Positions 1-9,997 of a DNA stretch of 64,000 nucleotides are shown here, one piece after another. The DNA is taken from the NCBI RefSeq assembly GCF_030815415.1, contig NZ_JAUSWW010000001.1, positions 4,402,001 to 4,466,000 of the forward strand, written 5' to 3'. A program made the translations under genes and the position numbers. The notes under the pieces are model-generated. The model was not told the origin of the DNA. It ran no database searches and worked only from the letters and a program-made list of their open reading frames with translations. The DNA is from Streptomyces canus. Its GTDB lineage: Bacteria; Actinomycetota; Actinomycetes; Streptomycetales; Streptomycetaceae. Each line of letters begins with the position of its first letter. The stretch's first letter is position 1.

Positions 1-1
1 A

Positions 2-400
2 CCCGCCCCGGTGGCCGAACGCCTCCAGGTCACACCCGGCACCGACGTCCTCTACATCGAACGCCTGCGCCGCCTGAACGGCCTTCCCCTCTCCCTGGAC
101 CTCACCTACATCCCGCTCGACATCGGCACCGCCCTGCTCGGCGCCGACCTGGAGAACACCGACGTCTTCCGCCTCCTGGAGACGATCACCGGTCAGCGCC
201 TCGGCCACGCCGAGATCACCCTGGAGGCGGTGAACGCGGACACCCACTCCGCCGCCGTCCTGGAGGCCCCGCGCGGCGCGGCCGTCCTCATGCTGGAACG
301 CCTCACCCACCTCGCCGACGGCCGCCCGGTCGACCTGGAGTTCATCCGCTTCCGCGGCGACCGCATCACCATGAGCGGCCTGCTGCACCGCTCCCTGTGA
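2..400 (+). CDS. GntR-family transcriptional regulator, C-terminal part (cut by window edge)
   Basis: The open frame runs in from the left edge with no start in the window and stops at 400. The visible 132 residues match the UTRA ligand-binding half of HutC/FarR-type GntR repressors: an LxVxxGTxVLYIERLR opening, a PLSLDLTYIP segment, an LERLTHLADGRPVDLEFIRFRGDR stretch in the region that packs around a small effector, and a short Leu/His/Arg tail. The DNA-binding winged helix must lie outside the window. The ferredoxin/ABC/flavoprotein genes start 87 bases downstream on the same strand, so it may control them in response to a metabolite. That link is inferred from position only. Confidence 0.85.
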   Translation, partial: PAPVAERLQVTPGTDVLYIERLRRLNGLPLSLDLTYIPLDIGTALLGADLENTDVFRLLETITGQRLGHAEITLEAVNADTHSAAVLEAPRGAAVLMLERLTHLADGRPVDLEFIRFRGDRITMSGLLHRSL

Positions 401-487
401 CCACCCCCTCCCACCTCTTCATCGTTCGGCAGATCCCGCCCGGTTCACCACCGCGCGGAAAATCTCAGGACATCTCTGGAGACAGCC

Positions 488-715
488 ATGCCCTTGGTGC
501 CCCAGCGGGCCGACGTGCCCGTGACCATCGACGAGTCGAAGTGCATCGACGGCTGCACGCTCTGCGTGGACATGTGCCCGCTGGACTCCCTCGCCATCGA
601 CGACAGCAGCGGCAAGGCATACATGCACGTCGACGAATGCTGGTACTGCGGCCCCTGCGCGGCCCGCTGTCCCACCGGAGCCGTCACGGTCAACATGCCC
701 TATCTGCTCCGGTGA
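488..715 (+). CDS. AprB-like 2x[4Fe-4S] ferredoxin
   Basis: This 75-residue ferredoxin has two cluster motifs: C19-x3-C23-x2-C26-x3-C30-P and C51-x2-C54-x2-C57-x3-C61-P. The segment KAY..VDECWYCGPCAARCP resembles the AprB (adenylylsulfate reductase beta) pattern more than a generic bacterial ferredoxin. A GGAGA Shine-Dalgarno lies just before the ATG. It probably passes electrons to or from the AprA/SdhA-like flavoprotein encoded at 4304-7135 in the same run of genes. True AprB has a C-terminal tail after the clusters, which is missing here; the protein ends directly after the second cluster. The redox partner and direction are inferred. Confidence 0.85.
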   Translation: MPLVPQRADVPVTIDESKCIDGCTLCVDMCPLDSLAIDDSSGKAYMHVDECWYCGPCAARCPTGAVTVNMPYLLR

Positions 716-731
716 AAGGCCCCCGACTCCC

Positions 732-2075
732 ATGAAACACAAGGCAATCGCCGCCTCCCTGGTGCTGCTGCTCGCGCCCCTGACGGCCTGCGGCGGCAGC
801 GCCCGGGCCGGCGACGGCTCCACGGTGACCGTCACCGTCGGCTACCAGTCCAAGACCATCAACACCGTCACCGCCGGCACCCTGCTGCGCTCCCTCGGCT
901 ACTTCGAGAAGCAGCTCAACTCGCTGGGCGACGGCAAGACCTACAAGGTCGACTGGCAGGACTACGCCACCGGCGCCCCCATCACCGCCCAGATGACCGC
1001 CGGGAAGATCGACATCGGCTCGATGGGCGACTTCCCGCTCCTCATCAACGCGGCCCGCGGCAAACAGCTCGGCAAGCCGACCCACCTGGTCTCGGTCACC
1101 GGCTACAACCTCCGCGGCGGCCTCAACACCATCGTCACCGCCCCGGACTCCAAGCTGGCCTCCCTCGCGGACCTCAAGGGCAAGAAGGTGTCGACCAGCA
1201 TCGGCTCCGCCGCCGACGGCACCCTCGTCCGCGCCCTGCAACGCGCCGGCATCGACCCCGACAAGGGCATCGAGAAGCTCAACCAGCAGCCCGCGGTGGG
1301 CGCCTCCGCCCTCTCCGCCGGCAGCACGGACGCGCTCTCCCAGTTCGTCGCCTGGCCCGGCCTGCTCGCCTACCAGGGCAAGGCGAAAGCCCTCTACGAC
1401 GGGGCCCAGCTGAACCTCCCCACCTTCCACGGCGTCACCGCCCGCGAGGACTTCGCCAAGGAGCGCCCGGCCGTCCTGGAGGCCTTCCTCAAGGCCCAGG
1501 CCGAGGCCACGGACTACCTCGACGAGCACCCCGTGGCCGCCGCCGAGAAGGTCGCCGACGCCACCGGCCTGCCCGCCGAGGTCGTCTACCTTTACAACGG
1601 CGCCCACGGCATCTCCACCTTCGGCCCGGCGATCAAGCCCCAGCTGATCTCCGCCCTGAAGGAGGACGTCTCGGTCCTGAAGTCGGCCAAGCTGACCGGC
1701 GACGTGGACGTGGACGCCTTCGTCGACGACCAGTACGTCAAGAAGGCCCTGGGCGCCGACTACGCGAAGCGGCTCGCCACCGCTCCCCCGGCGTCCGCGA
1801 GCGAGGTCTGGCCCAAGGGCGCCTCCAAGACCCGCGCCTTCAGGACCCCGGCCGAACTGCTGGCCTACGTCGCCGAGCACAAGTCCGGCATCCGCGCCGC
1901 GTACGTCCCCGACGCCACCACCGGCACCCTGTGGTTCGCCGACAAGGCGCTCTGGGTGAGCGACGGCAAGGAGCTGCTGCCCTTCGTCACCCCGGCCGCC
2001 GCGCAGGCGTACGTCGGCGAACACGAGGGCGCCCGCGTCGTCCCGTACGCCGCCGCGCTGGAGCAGGCGTCGTGA
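732..2075 (+). CDS. ABC transporter substrate-binding lipoprotein (NMT1/TauA-SsuA type) with C-terminal extension
   Basis: This 447-residue lipoprotein has a signal peptide ending in lipobox LTAC (Cys about 21). Residues 35-330 look like the NMT1/THI5-like fold of nitrate, sulfonate, taurine and thiamine-precursor binding proteins: VTVGYQSKT opening, a MTAGKIDIGSMGDFP pocket segment, then LADLKGKKVSTSIGSAADG and a PAVLEAFLKA helix. Residues about 350-447 go beyond the usual length of around 330. This tail (FRTPAELLAYVAEHKSG, TGTLWFADKALWV, LLPFVTPAAAQAYVGEHEG) resembles the copper-chaperone NosL fold, by eye only. The permease start overlaps its stop, so it is clearly part of this transporter. 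The substrate cannot be read from the sequence. Confidence 0.85.
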   Translation: MKHKAIAASLVLLLAPLTACGGSARAGDGSTVTVTVGYQSKTINTVTAGTLLRSLGYFEKQLNSLGDGKTYKVDWQDYATGAPITAQMTAGKIDIGSMGDFPLLINAARGKQLGKPTHLVSVTGYNLRGGLNTIVTAPDSKLASLADLKGKKVSTSIGSAADGTLVRALQRAGIDPDKGIEKLNQQPAVGASALSAGSTDALSQFVAWPGLLAYQGKAKALYDGAQLNLPTFHGVTAREDFAKERPAVLEAFLKAQAEATDYLDEHPVAAAEKVADATGLPAEVVYLYNGAHGISTFGPAIKPQLISALKEDVSVLKSAKLTGDVDVDAFVDDQYVKKALGADYAKRLATAPPASASEVWPKGASKTRAFRTPAELLAYVAEHKSGIRAAYVPDATTGTLWFADKALWVSDGKELLPFVTPAAAQAYVGEHEGARVVPYAAALEQAS

Positions 2076-3055
2076 GCCGGTACGCGCGGCGGGCGCTCCG
2101 GTATCCACGCCGGGCCGGCCGCCTCGCCCTGCGGGCCGGCTCGCTCGGGGTCGCCCTCGGCGTGTGGCAGCTGCTGACCAGCCTGGACATCGACCTGTGG
2201 CTGCGCTTCTCGCAGTTCCCCACCGTCACCGACGTCGCCCGCACCTTCGCCGACCGGCTGTCCGGCCCCGACTACTGGACCGACCTCACCGACAGCCTCA
2301 CCCGCATCCTGAGCGGCTTCCTGCTCGCCGCGGTGCTCGGGGTGGCGACGGGCGTGCTCGTGGCGCGCTCCCGCCTCGCCGAGAACCTGCTCGGACCGGT
2401 CCTCGAGGTGATCCGCCCCATCCCGGCGATCGCCCTGGTCCCCGTCGCGATCCTCCTGTTCCCCTCCAACGAACAGGGCATCGTCTTCATCACCTTCACC
2501 GCGGCCTTCTTCCCGGTCCTCGTGTCCACCCGGCACGCGGTCCGCGCACTCACCCCCGCCTGGGAGGAGGCGGTGCTGACGATGGGCGGCGGACGGTCGC
2601 GGATCCTCGCCTCGGTCGTCCTGCCGGGCGCGCTGCCCGGCATCTTCGGCGGTCTCTCGGTCGGCATCGGCGTCTCATGGATCTGCGTGATCTCCGCCGA
2701 GATGATCTCCGGACAGTACGGCGTCGGCTACCGCACCTGGCAGGACTACACGGTCGTCGACTACCCCGGCGTCTTCGTCGGCATGGTCACCATCGGCATC
2801 CTCGGCTGGCTCACCTCCACGGCGGTCGAAGCACTGGGCCGCCGACTCACGCGGTGGCTGCCACGGACGTCGTACGACGTGGGGGCGGCCCCTCGGCCGA
2901 GAGCTGCGGGGTCCGCAGGAACGGTGCCGCCGGCTCCCGCGGGCGCGGGGCCCATGGACATCGGGGCCGCGGACGAACAGGCCGTGCACGAGAGGCCCAA
3001 GGACAAGGGGTCCCACCCCAGGACCGAGGAGGCACGCGATGAGCACCTCGTCTGA
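2072..3055 (+). CDS. ABC transporter permease (TauC/SsuC family)
   Basis: The GTG start at 2072 overlaps the previous stop as GTGA, which indicates translational coupling. The 327-residue product has about six membrane segments. Its binding-protein-dependent permease domain includes the EAA loop (WEEAVLTMGGGRSRILASVVLPGALPGIFGG, which contacts the ATPase) followed by an aromatic-alcohol/sulfonate-permease-like GYRTWQDY stretch. Residues from about 275 onward form an unusual hydrophilic Pro/Ala/Gly tail that ends in charged residues, beyond the conserved domain. It supplies the membrane channel for the substrate-binding protein upstream and the ATPase downstream. Confidence 0.85.
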   Translation: MSRYARRALRYPRRAGRLALRAGSLGVALGVWQLLTSLDIDLWLRFSQFPTVTDVARTFADRLSGPDYWTDLTDSLTRILSGFLLAAVLGVATGVLVARSRLAENLLGPVLEVIRPIPAIALVPVAILLFPSNEQGIVFITFTAAFFPVLVSTRHAVRALTPAWEEAVLTMGGGRSRILASVVLPGALPGIFGGLSVGIGVSWICVISAEMISGQYGVGYRTWQDYTVVDYPGVFVGMVTIGILGWLTSTAVEALGRRLTRWLPRTSYDVGAAPRPRAAGSAGTVPPAPAGAGPMDIGAADEQAVHERPKDKGSHPRTEEARDEHLV

Positions 3056-4292
3056 GACGACCGGCACGACCGGGGTGTCAGGGGCGTCAGGGACGACCGA
3101 CACGATCGGTGGAGGGTCGGCCGCGGCGGGCACGGGCTCGGAGGCGCCCACGGCAAGCGGCACGAAGGGCACGACCTCGGCGGCTTCCGGGGCAACCGGC
3201 ATGACCGGCGCGACCTCGAAGGCTTCCGGCGCAACCACGCCGACCGACGCGACCTCGCCGACGTCCGGAACAACCGGCACGACGGACCCGGCCTCGGAGG
3301 TGTCCAGGGCAATCGGTACGACCGCGGCGACCTCGAAGGTTTCTGGACAGACCGACGCGACCTCGCCGACGTCCAGGACAACCAGGACGACGAACCCGGC
3401 CTCGGAGGCGTCCAGGACAACCGGCACGACCGGCGCGACCTCGGAGGATTCCGGGACGACCGGCGTCACCGGCACCGCCGCGCAGGCGTCCGACACGGGG
3501 CCTGGCGCCGCCCCGGAGCGGCCCGCCTCCGGGGGCGAGGCTCCGGCCGCCGCCCCCGTACGCGGCACCCGCCTCACCCTCACCGGCGCCGGTCTCGGAC
3601 GCCCCGGCGCCCCCGCCGTTTCCGGTGTCGACCTGGACATCGCGCCCGGCGAGATCCTGACCGTCGTCGGCTCCTCCGGCTGCGGCAAGTCGACGCTGCT
3701 GCGCACCCTCGCCGGACTGCTGCCCCCGCTCGACGGAACCGTGGAGCAGGACGGCCACCCGATCACCGCCCCGGCCGCGGACCGCGCCCTGGTCTTCCAG
3801 GAGGACGCCCTCCTGCCCTGGCGCACCCTGCGGGCCAACGTGGAACTCCCCCTCGCCATCAAGGGGGTGCCCCGCACCGAACGCCGGGCGCAGGCCGAGT
3901 CCTGGCTGGACCGCGTAGGACTCGCCGACCGGGCCCGGCACCTGCCGCACCGTGTCTCCGGCGGGCAACGCCAACGCGCCCAGCTGGCCCGGGCGCTCGC
4001 GGGAGCGCCCCGCGCCGTCCTGATGGACGAACCCTTCGGCGCGCTCGACGCCCAGACCCGCTCCGGCATGCAGGACCTGCTCGTGGAGGTGCTGCGGGGC
4101 ACGGGCGCGACCGTCGTCTTCGTCACCCACGACGTGGACGAGGCCCTGTTCCTCGGCGACCGCGTGGCCCTCCTCGGCGCCGGCCGCCTCACCGCCGTAC
4201 GCGACATACCCCATCCGCGTGACCGTACGGCCCACGAAGATCCCGCGCGCCTGGCCCTGCGGCGCGAAGTCCTCACCTCGCTCGGTACCTGA
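3039..4292 (+). CDS. ABC transporter ATP-binding protein with Thr/Ser/Gly-repeat N-terminal extension
   Basis: The last ~240 of 417 residues are a complete NrtD/SsuB/TauB-type ATPase: Walker A GSSGCGKST near residue 208, a Q-loop FQEDALLPW, signature VSGGQRQR near 305, Walker B AVLMDEPFGALD near 326 and switch His in VTHDVDEA near 363. The first ~165 residues are low complexity, built of degenerate TTGTTGxTSxxSG units, and have no counterpart in normal family members of about 250-270 residues. The ATG at 3039 overlaps the permease by 17 bases. A later start inside or after the repeat is possible, but I saw no convincing ribosome site there. Together with 732-3055 it makes a complete importer. 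Confidence 0.8.
   Translation: MSTSSETTGTTGVSGASGTTDTIGGGSAAAGTGSEAPTASGTKGTTSAASGATGMTGATSKASGATTPTDATSPTSGTTGTTDPASEVSRAIGTTAATSKVSGQTDATSPTSRTTRTTNPASEASRTTGTTGATSEDSGTTGVTGTAAQASDTGPGAAPERPASGGEAPAAAPVRGTRLTLTGAGLGRPGAPAVSGVDLDIAPGEILTVVGSSGCGKSTLLRTLAGLLPPLDGTVEQDGHPITAPAADRALVFQEDALLPWRTLRANVELPLAIKGVPRTERRAQAESWLDRVGLADRARHLPHRVSGGQRQRAQLARALAGAPRAVLMDEPFGALDAQTRSGMQDLLVEVLRGTGATVVFVTHDVDEALFLGDRVALLGAGRLTAVRDIPHPRDRTAHEDPARLALRREVLTSLGT
3060..3490 (+). repeat. Degenerate Thr/Ser/Gly-coding tandem repeat inside ABC ATPase gene
   Basis: About 430 bases are made of diverged copies of a unit near 30-60 bases, recognisable by repeated acgaccggcacgaccgg and gcgacctcg(gc) blocks. The reading frame stays open throughout, as do opposite-strand frames, which explains the very long antisense shadow frames over this stretch. 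Such repeats arise by slippage or unequal recombination and vary between strains. Length heterogeneity among relatives would be expected. Confidence 0.75.
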
Positions 4293-4303
4293 AAGGCCCC
4301 CTG

Positions 4304-7135
4304 GTGACCGCCTCCGTGAACACCCCCCTGGAGATCCCCGCACTCACCGACGCCGAGGAGCTGAGCTGCGACGTCCTCGTCATCGGCGGCGGCACCGCCG
4401 GCACCATGGCCGCCCTGACCGCCGCCGAGCACGGCGCCGACGTGATCCTCCTGGAGAAGGCCCACGTCCGGCACTCCGGCGCCCTCGCCATGGGCATGGA
4501 CGGCGTCAACAACGCGGTCGTCCCGGGCCGCGCCGAACCCGACGACTACGTCGCCGAGATCACCCGCGCCAACGACGGCATCGTCGACCAGTCCACCGTC
4601 CGCCAGACCGCCACCCGCGGCTTCGCCATGGTGCAGCGACTGGAGTCCTACGGTGTGAAGTTCGAGAAGGACGAGCACGGCGAGTACGCGGTCCGCCAGG
4701 TCCACCGGTCCGGCTCCTACGTGCTGCCCATGCCGGAGGGCAAGGACGTCAAGAAGGTCCTGTACCGGCAGTTGCGCCGACGCGAGATGCGGGAGCGGAT
4801 CCGCATCGAGAACCGCGTGATGCCGGTCCGGGTACTCACCTCTCCCGAGGACGGGCGTGCCGTGGGCGCGGTCGGCTTCAACACCCGCACCGGCGCCTTC
4901 GTGACGGTCCGCGCGGGCGCCGTCATCCTCGCCACCGGCCCCTGCGGCCGCCTGGGCCTTCCGGCCTCCGGCTACCTGTACGGCACCTACGAGAACCCCA
5001 CGAACGCGGGCGACGGTTACGCCATGGCGTACCACGCGGGCGCCGAGCTCACCGGCATCGAGTGCTTCCAGATCAACCCGCTGATCAAGGACTACAACGG
5101 CCCCGCCTGCGCCTACGTCGCCAACCCCTTCGGCGGCTACCAGGTCAACCGGCACGGCGAACGCTTCGTCGACTCCGACTACTGGTCGGGCCAGATGATG
5201 GCGGAGTTCGCGGCGGAGGTCGCCTCGGACCGGGGCCCGGTCTACCTGAAGCTGAGCCATCTGCCGGAGGAGTCGATATCGGCCCTGGAGTCGATCCTGC
5301 ACTCCACGGAACGCCCCTCCCGCGGCACCTTCCACTCCGGCCGCGGCCACGACTACCGCACCCACGACATCGAGATGCACATCTCCGAGATCGGCCTGTG
5401 CGGCGGTCATTCGGCCTCGGGAGTACGGGTGGACGACCACGCCCGTACGACCGTCCCCCGCCTCTACGCCGCCGGCGACCTCGCCTGCGTCCCCCACAAC
5501 TACATGATCGGCGCCTTCGTCTTCGGCGACCTGGCGGGCGCGGACGCCGCCCGGTACCGGCCCTACGAGGGCGAGTTGCCTCTTCACCAACTCCGCGAGG
5601 CCCACGAACTGATCTACCGCCCGCTGCGCAACCCGGACGGCCCGCCGCAGCCCCAGGTCGAGTACAAGCTGCGCCGCTTCGTGAACGACTACGTCGCCCC
5701 GCCGAAGTCCGGCGCCCGTCTCTCGCTCGCCCTGGAGGCCTTCGAGCGGATGCACACCGACATCGCGGAGATGGGCGCCCGTACCCCGCACGAACTGATG
5801 CGCTGCGCCGAGGTCTCCTTCATCCGCGACTGCGCGGAGATGGCCGCGCGCGCCTCCCTGGCCCGCACGGAGTCCCGTTGGGGCCTCTACCACGACCGTC
5901 TCGACCACCCCCAGCGCGACGACGCCTCCTGGTTCCACCACCTCGACCTGCACAAGTCCCCCTCCGGCACGATGGAGTTCACGGCCCGTCCCGTGGCCCC
6001 TTACCTGGTCCCCGTCGACGAGTTCACCCCCACAGGCGGTCCCTCCCGACACCTGGGCGAGGTGCATCCGGAGGACGTGGCGACGGCCGGTTCCAGGGAC
6101 CGCGCACCGATGGCGGCGGGGGTGCCGCTGGGGGCGGGTGGGGCGGGGTCGGTGGGGGCGGCGGAGTCGGGGTCGGGGCCAGTGTCGCTATCGGTGTCGG
6201 GGAGGGGGCCCCTCCCCCTCCCCACCCACCCCACCCCCGAGACTTCCTCCGCCCACCTCCTCGAACTCGTCGCCCTCGCCGAGCAGGAGCCCGAACTCGG
6301 CGCTCTGCGGCCGTACTTGAGCGACCCGGTGCCCGCCGTGCGACGCGAAGCCGTCGCCGTGCTGACGGAGGCGCTCCCGCTGGGAACGGGCCCCGCCCTG
6401 GCCGAGGCCCTCCGCGACTCCGCCGCCGAGGTACGCGCCGCCGCCGCGGCCTCACTGCGCGAGCTCGTCGAGACGCTGCCGCCCGAACCCGCCCTCCGCG
6501 ACGGCCTCGCCGCCGCCCTCGCCGAGCCCGACCCGGTCGTCCGCGCAGCCGCCCTCGACGTGCTGCGCGCCCTGCGGCTGGGCGACACGGAGCTGTTCGC
6601 CGGCTCGCTGACGGACTCCGACATCGCCGTCCGCGTCGAGGCGGTACGCGCCCTCGTCTCGGTCGACGCCGCGGAGCAACTCGCCCACGCGGCACCGTCC
6701 GAGCCGTCCCGCGAGGTCCGGGTCACGATCGCCAGGAGCCTGGCGACGGTGTCGACGGAACATCCGGTCGAGGCCGTTCTCACCGCTCTCGCCGACCTCA
6801 CCGAGGACGCCGACGCCCTGGTCCGTGGCGCCGCCTACGCCGCACTGGGCACCACGGGCTGCCTCGGGCCTCTCGCCGCCCGCGCGGTGACCGCCCTCGA
6901 CGACCCCGCCTGGCAGGTCCGGTCCGGAGCGGCGACCGCCCTGTCCGCGGCCGACCCGGATGTCGCCGTCCCCGCCCTCGCCAAGACCCTCGCCGACCAG
7001 AACGCCGACGTCCGCAAGGCGGCGGTCCTGGCCCTGACCCGCCACACGGCCACCGGGGGCGCCCGCGCGGCCCTGGCCACGGCGACGACGGACTCGGACG
7101 CGGACGTCAGGGCGTACGCGACCCGAGCACTGTGA
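4304..7135 (+). CDS. AprA/SdhA-like FAD oxidoreductase fused to HEAT-type repeats
   Basis: This 943-residue protein starts at a GTG 11 bases after the ATPase stop. Residues ~20-600 form an FAD-binding fumarate reductase/succinate dehydrogenase flavoprotein-type domain: dinucleotide motif VIGGGTAGTMAA near 26, EKA..RHSGALAMGMDGVNN (equivalent of the AprA SGAVAQGL-x-x-IN block), GAVGF..RTGAF..VRAGAVILATG, and a C-terminal FAD contact around RLYAAGDLACVPHNYMIGAFVFG. A Gly/Ser/Pro linker lies at about 605-645. The remainder is at least eight ~31-residue HEAT/PBS-lyase-like helical repeats (DPVPAVRREAVAVL, DSAAEVRAAAAASL, ...). With the ferredoxin at 488 it forms an AprBA-like pair. The substrate is unknown; a sulfur- or carboxylate-linked redox reaction is a guess. 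Confidence 0.85.
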   Translation: MTASVNTPLEIPALTDAEELSCDVLVIGGGTAGTMAALTAAEHGADVILLEKAHVRHSGALAMGMDGVNNAVVPGRAEPDDYVAEITRANDGIVDQSTVRQTATRGFAMVQRLESYGVKFEKDEHGEYAVRQVHRSGSYVLPMPEGKDVKKVLYRQLRRREMRERIRIENRVMPVRVLTSPEDGRAVGAVGFNTRTGAFVTVRAGAVILATGPCGRLGLPASGYLYGTYENPTNAGDGYAMAYHAGAELTGIECFQINPLIKDYNGPACAYVANPFGGYQVNRHGERFVDSDYWSGQMMAEFAAEVASDRGPVYLKLSHLPEESISALESILHSTERPSRGTFHSGRGHDYRTHDIEMHISEIGLCGGHSASGVRVDDHARTTVPRLYAAGDLACVPHNYMIGAFVFGDLAGADAARYRPYEGELPLHQLREAHELIYRPLRNPDGPPQPQVEYKLRRFVNDYVAPPKSGARLSLALEAFERMHTDIAEMGARTPHELMRCAEVSFIRDCAEMAARASLARTESRWGLYHDRLDHPQRDDASWFHHLDLHKSPSGTMEFTARPVAPYLVPVDEFTPTGGPSRHLGEVHPEDVATAGSRDRAPMAAGVPLGAGGAGSVGAAESGSGPVSLSVSGRGPLPLPTHPTPETSSAHLLELVALAEQEPELGALRPYLSDPVPAVRREAVAVLTEALPLGTGPALAEALRDSAAEVRAAAAASLRELVETLPPEPALRDGLAAALAEPDPVVRAAALDVLRALRLGDTELFAGSLTDSDIAVRVEAVRALVSVDAAEQLAHAAPSEPSREVRVTIARSLATVSTEHPVEAVLTALADLTEDADALVRGAAYAALGTTGCLGPLAARAVTALDDPAWQVRSGAATALSAADPDVAVPALAKTLADQNADVRKAAVLALTRHTATGGARAALATATTDSDADVRAYATRAL

Positions 7136-7140
7136 CTGGG

Positions 7141-7174
7141 CCGGCGCCGGAGCCCCTGTCCGTTCCGGCGCCGG
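7141..7174. terminator. Hairpin between convergent genes
   Basis: Perfect 11-base arms (7141-7151 and 7164-7174, ccggcgccgga and its complement) enclose a 12-base loop, located between the convergent flavoprotein gene and recQ. There is no clear T-run. It probably serves as a bidirectional transcription end, as is common in Streptomyces. Confidence 0.6.
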
Positions 7175-7201
7175 AGGCGGAATCGGCGCCCGCGGCCGTT
7201 C

Positions 7202-9205
<2,004 letters not shown>

Positions 9206-9354
9206 AGCCCTGTTCCCCGTACGTAGTCCCTCGACCACTGCGTCCACGATAGGGGTCCGCACCGACAACGCCGGAGTTATCCACAGGCTCACCCTGTGAC
9301 TCTCCGCGGTCATACAAATGGCATCCGTCACATGGCGCATCAAGGAGCCCCATC

Positions 9355-9921
9355 ATGTCCTCTCGGCCCCTCAAGGCCGTCATCACCATGGCGATAGCCG
9401 GCGCTCTCTCCATGACCGCCGCCCCCGCGCAGGCGGCGCCCGAGCCCGACCCGTTCGTCCTGACGTACACGAACACCGCCACATCCGCCTACGAGCCGCT
9501 CGCCCCGCCGGACGGCTGGGCCCGCACCGACACCTGTGTGCCCGAGATGGGCTACCGGTACGTCAACGCGGAGTACCTCGCCGACGACGTCGTCGATGCC
9601 GGCAAGCCGGAGGTCCTGCTGTACGAAGGCGGCTCCGACACGAGCGACCTTGATCTGTTCGCGGTGGCATGGGCCGTCAAGAACACAGGGCAGGCCGCGC
9701 CGACGCTGTTCGGCGAGACGTTCCGCAGCACCGAGGTGCCCGGCTACTACACGCTTCACGCGTGGATCTACGAGGACAACCCCGACGGGCTCTTCGAAAC
9801 CTTCAACCCCACCGTGACGTGTCCGGCCGCGCCGACACCGGCGACCACGACGACGACCACAACCACGGCCACCGTGCCTGACTGGGTGTCCAGCCTCGAC
9901 GACCTCGACGGGACGTCCTGA
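9355..9921 (+). CDS. Secreted hypothetical protein
   Basis: The 188-residue product has a Sec signal peptide (hydrophobic AVITMAIAGALSMTAAPAQA, cleavage after AQA near residue 31). The ATG is preceded by AAGGAG at 7 bases. The mature part is acidic and aromatic, with two cysteines (DTCVPEMG and TVTCPAAP) that may pair. A Thr-rich stretch of about 15 residues precedes the C-terminus. I recognise no family. It is probably extracellular or wall-associated and is divergently transcribed from recQ. Confidence 0.75.
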   Translation: MSSRPLKAVITMAIAGALSMTAAPAQAAPEPDPFVLTYTNTATSAYEPLAPPDGWARTDTCVPEMGYRYVNAEYLADDVVDAGKPEVLLYEGGSDTSDLDLFAVAWAVKNTGQAAPTLFGETFRSTEVPGYYTLHAWIYEDNPDGLFETFNPTVTCPAAPTPATTTTTTTTATVPDWVSSLDDLDGTS

Positions 9922-9930
9922 GCGCAACGC

Positions 9931-9967
9931 GGCGGCCCCGGTTCCCTCGAAGGGAACCGGGGCCGCC
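9931..9967. terminator. Strong bidirectional hairpin after 9355 gene and nuoN
   Basis: A perfect 17-base stem (9931-9947 paired with 9951-9967) with a 3-base loop lies between the convergent secreted-protein gene and nuoN. It is the strongest hairpin I noticed in the window and almost certainly ends the nuo operon transcript. Confidence 0.85.
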
Positions 9968-9997
9968 GTACAGGCACCGGGGTACCGGCACCGAGGG

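Noticed and set aside
690..2108. Minus-strand frame opposite the substrate-binding protein
   Set aside because: Antisense artefact of codon bias with G/A/V-rich text and no ribosome site.
2675..6067. Minus-strand frame of 1130 residues
   Set aside because: It spans the repeat and flavoprotein genes in antisense, consists of Val/Gly/Asp/Arg-rich low-information sequence and has no domain. A high-GC shadow.
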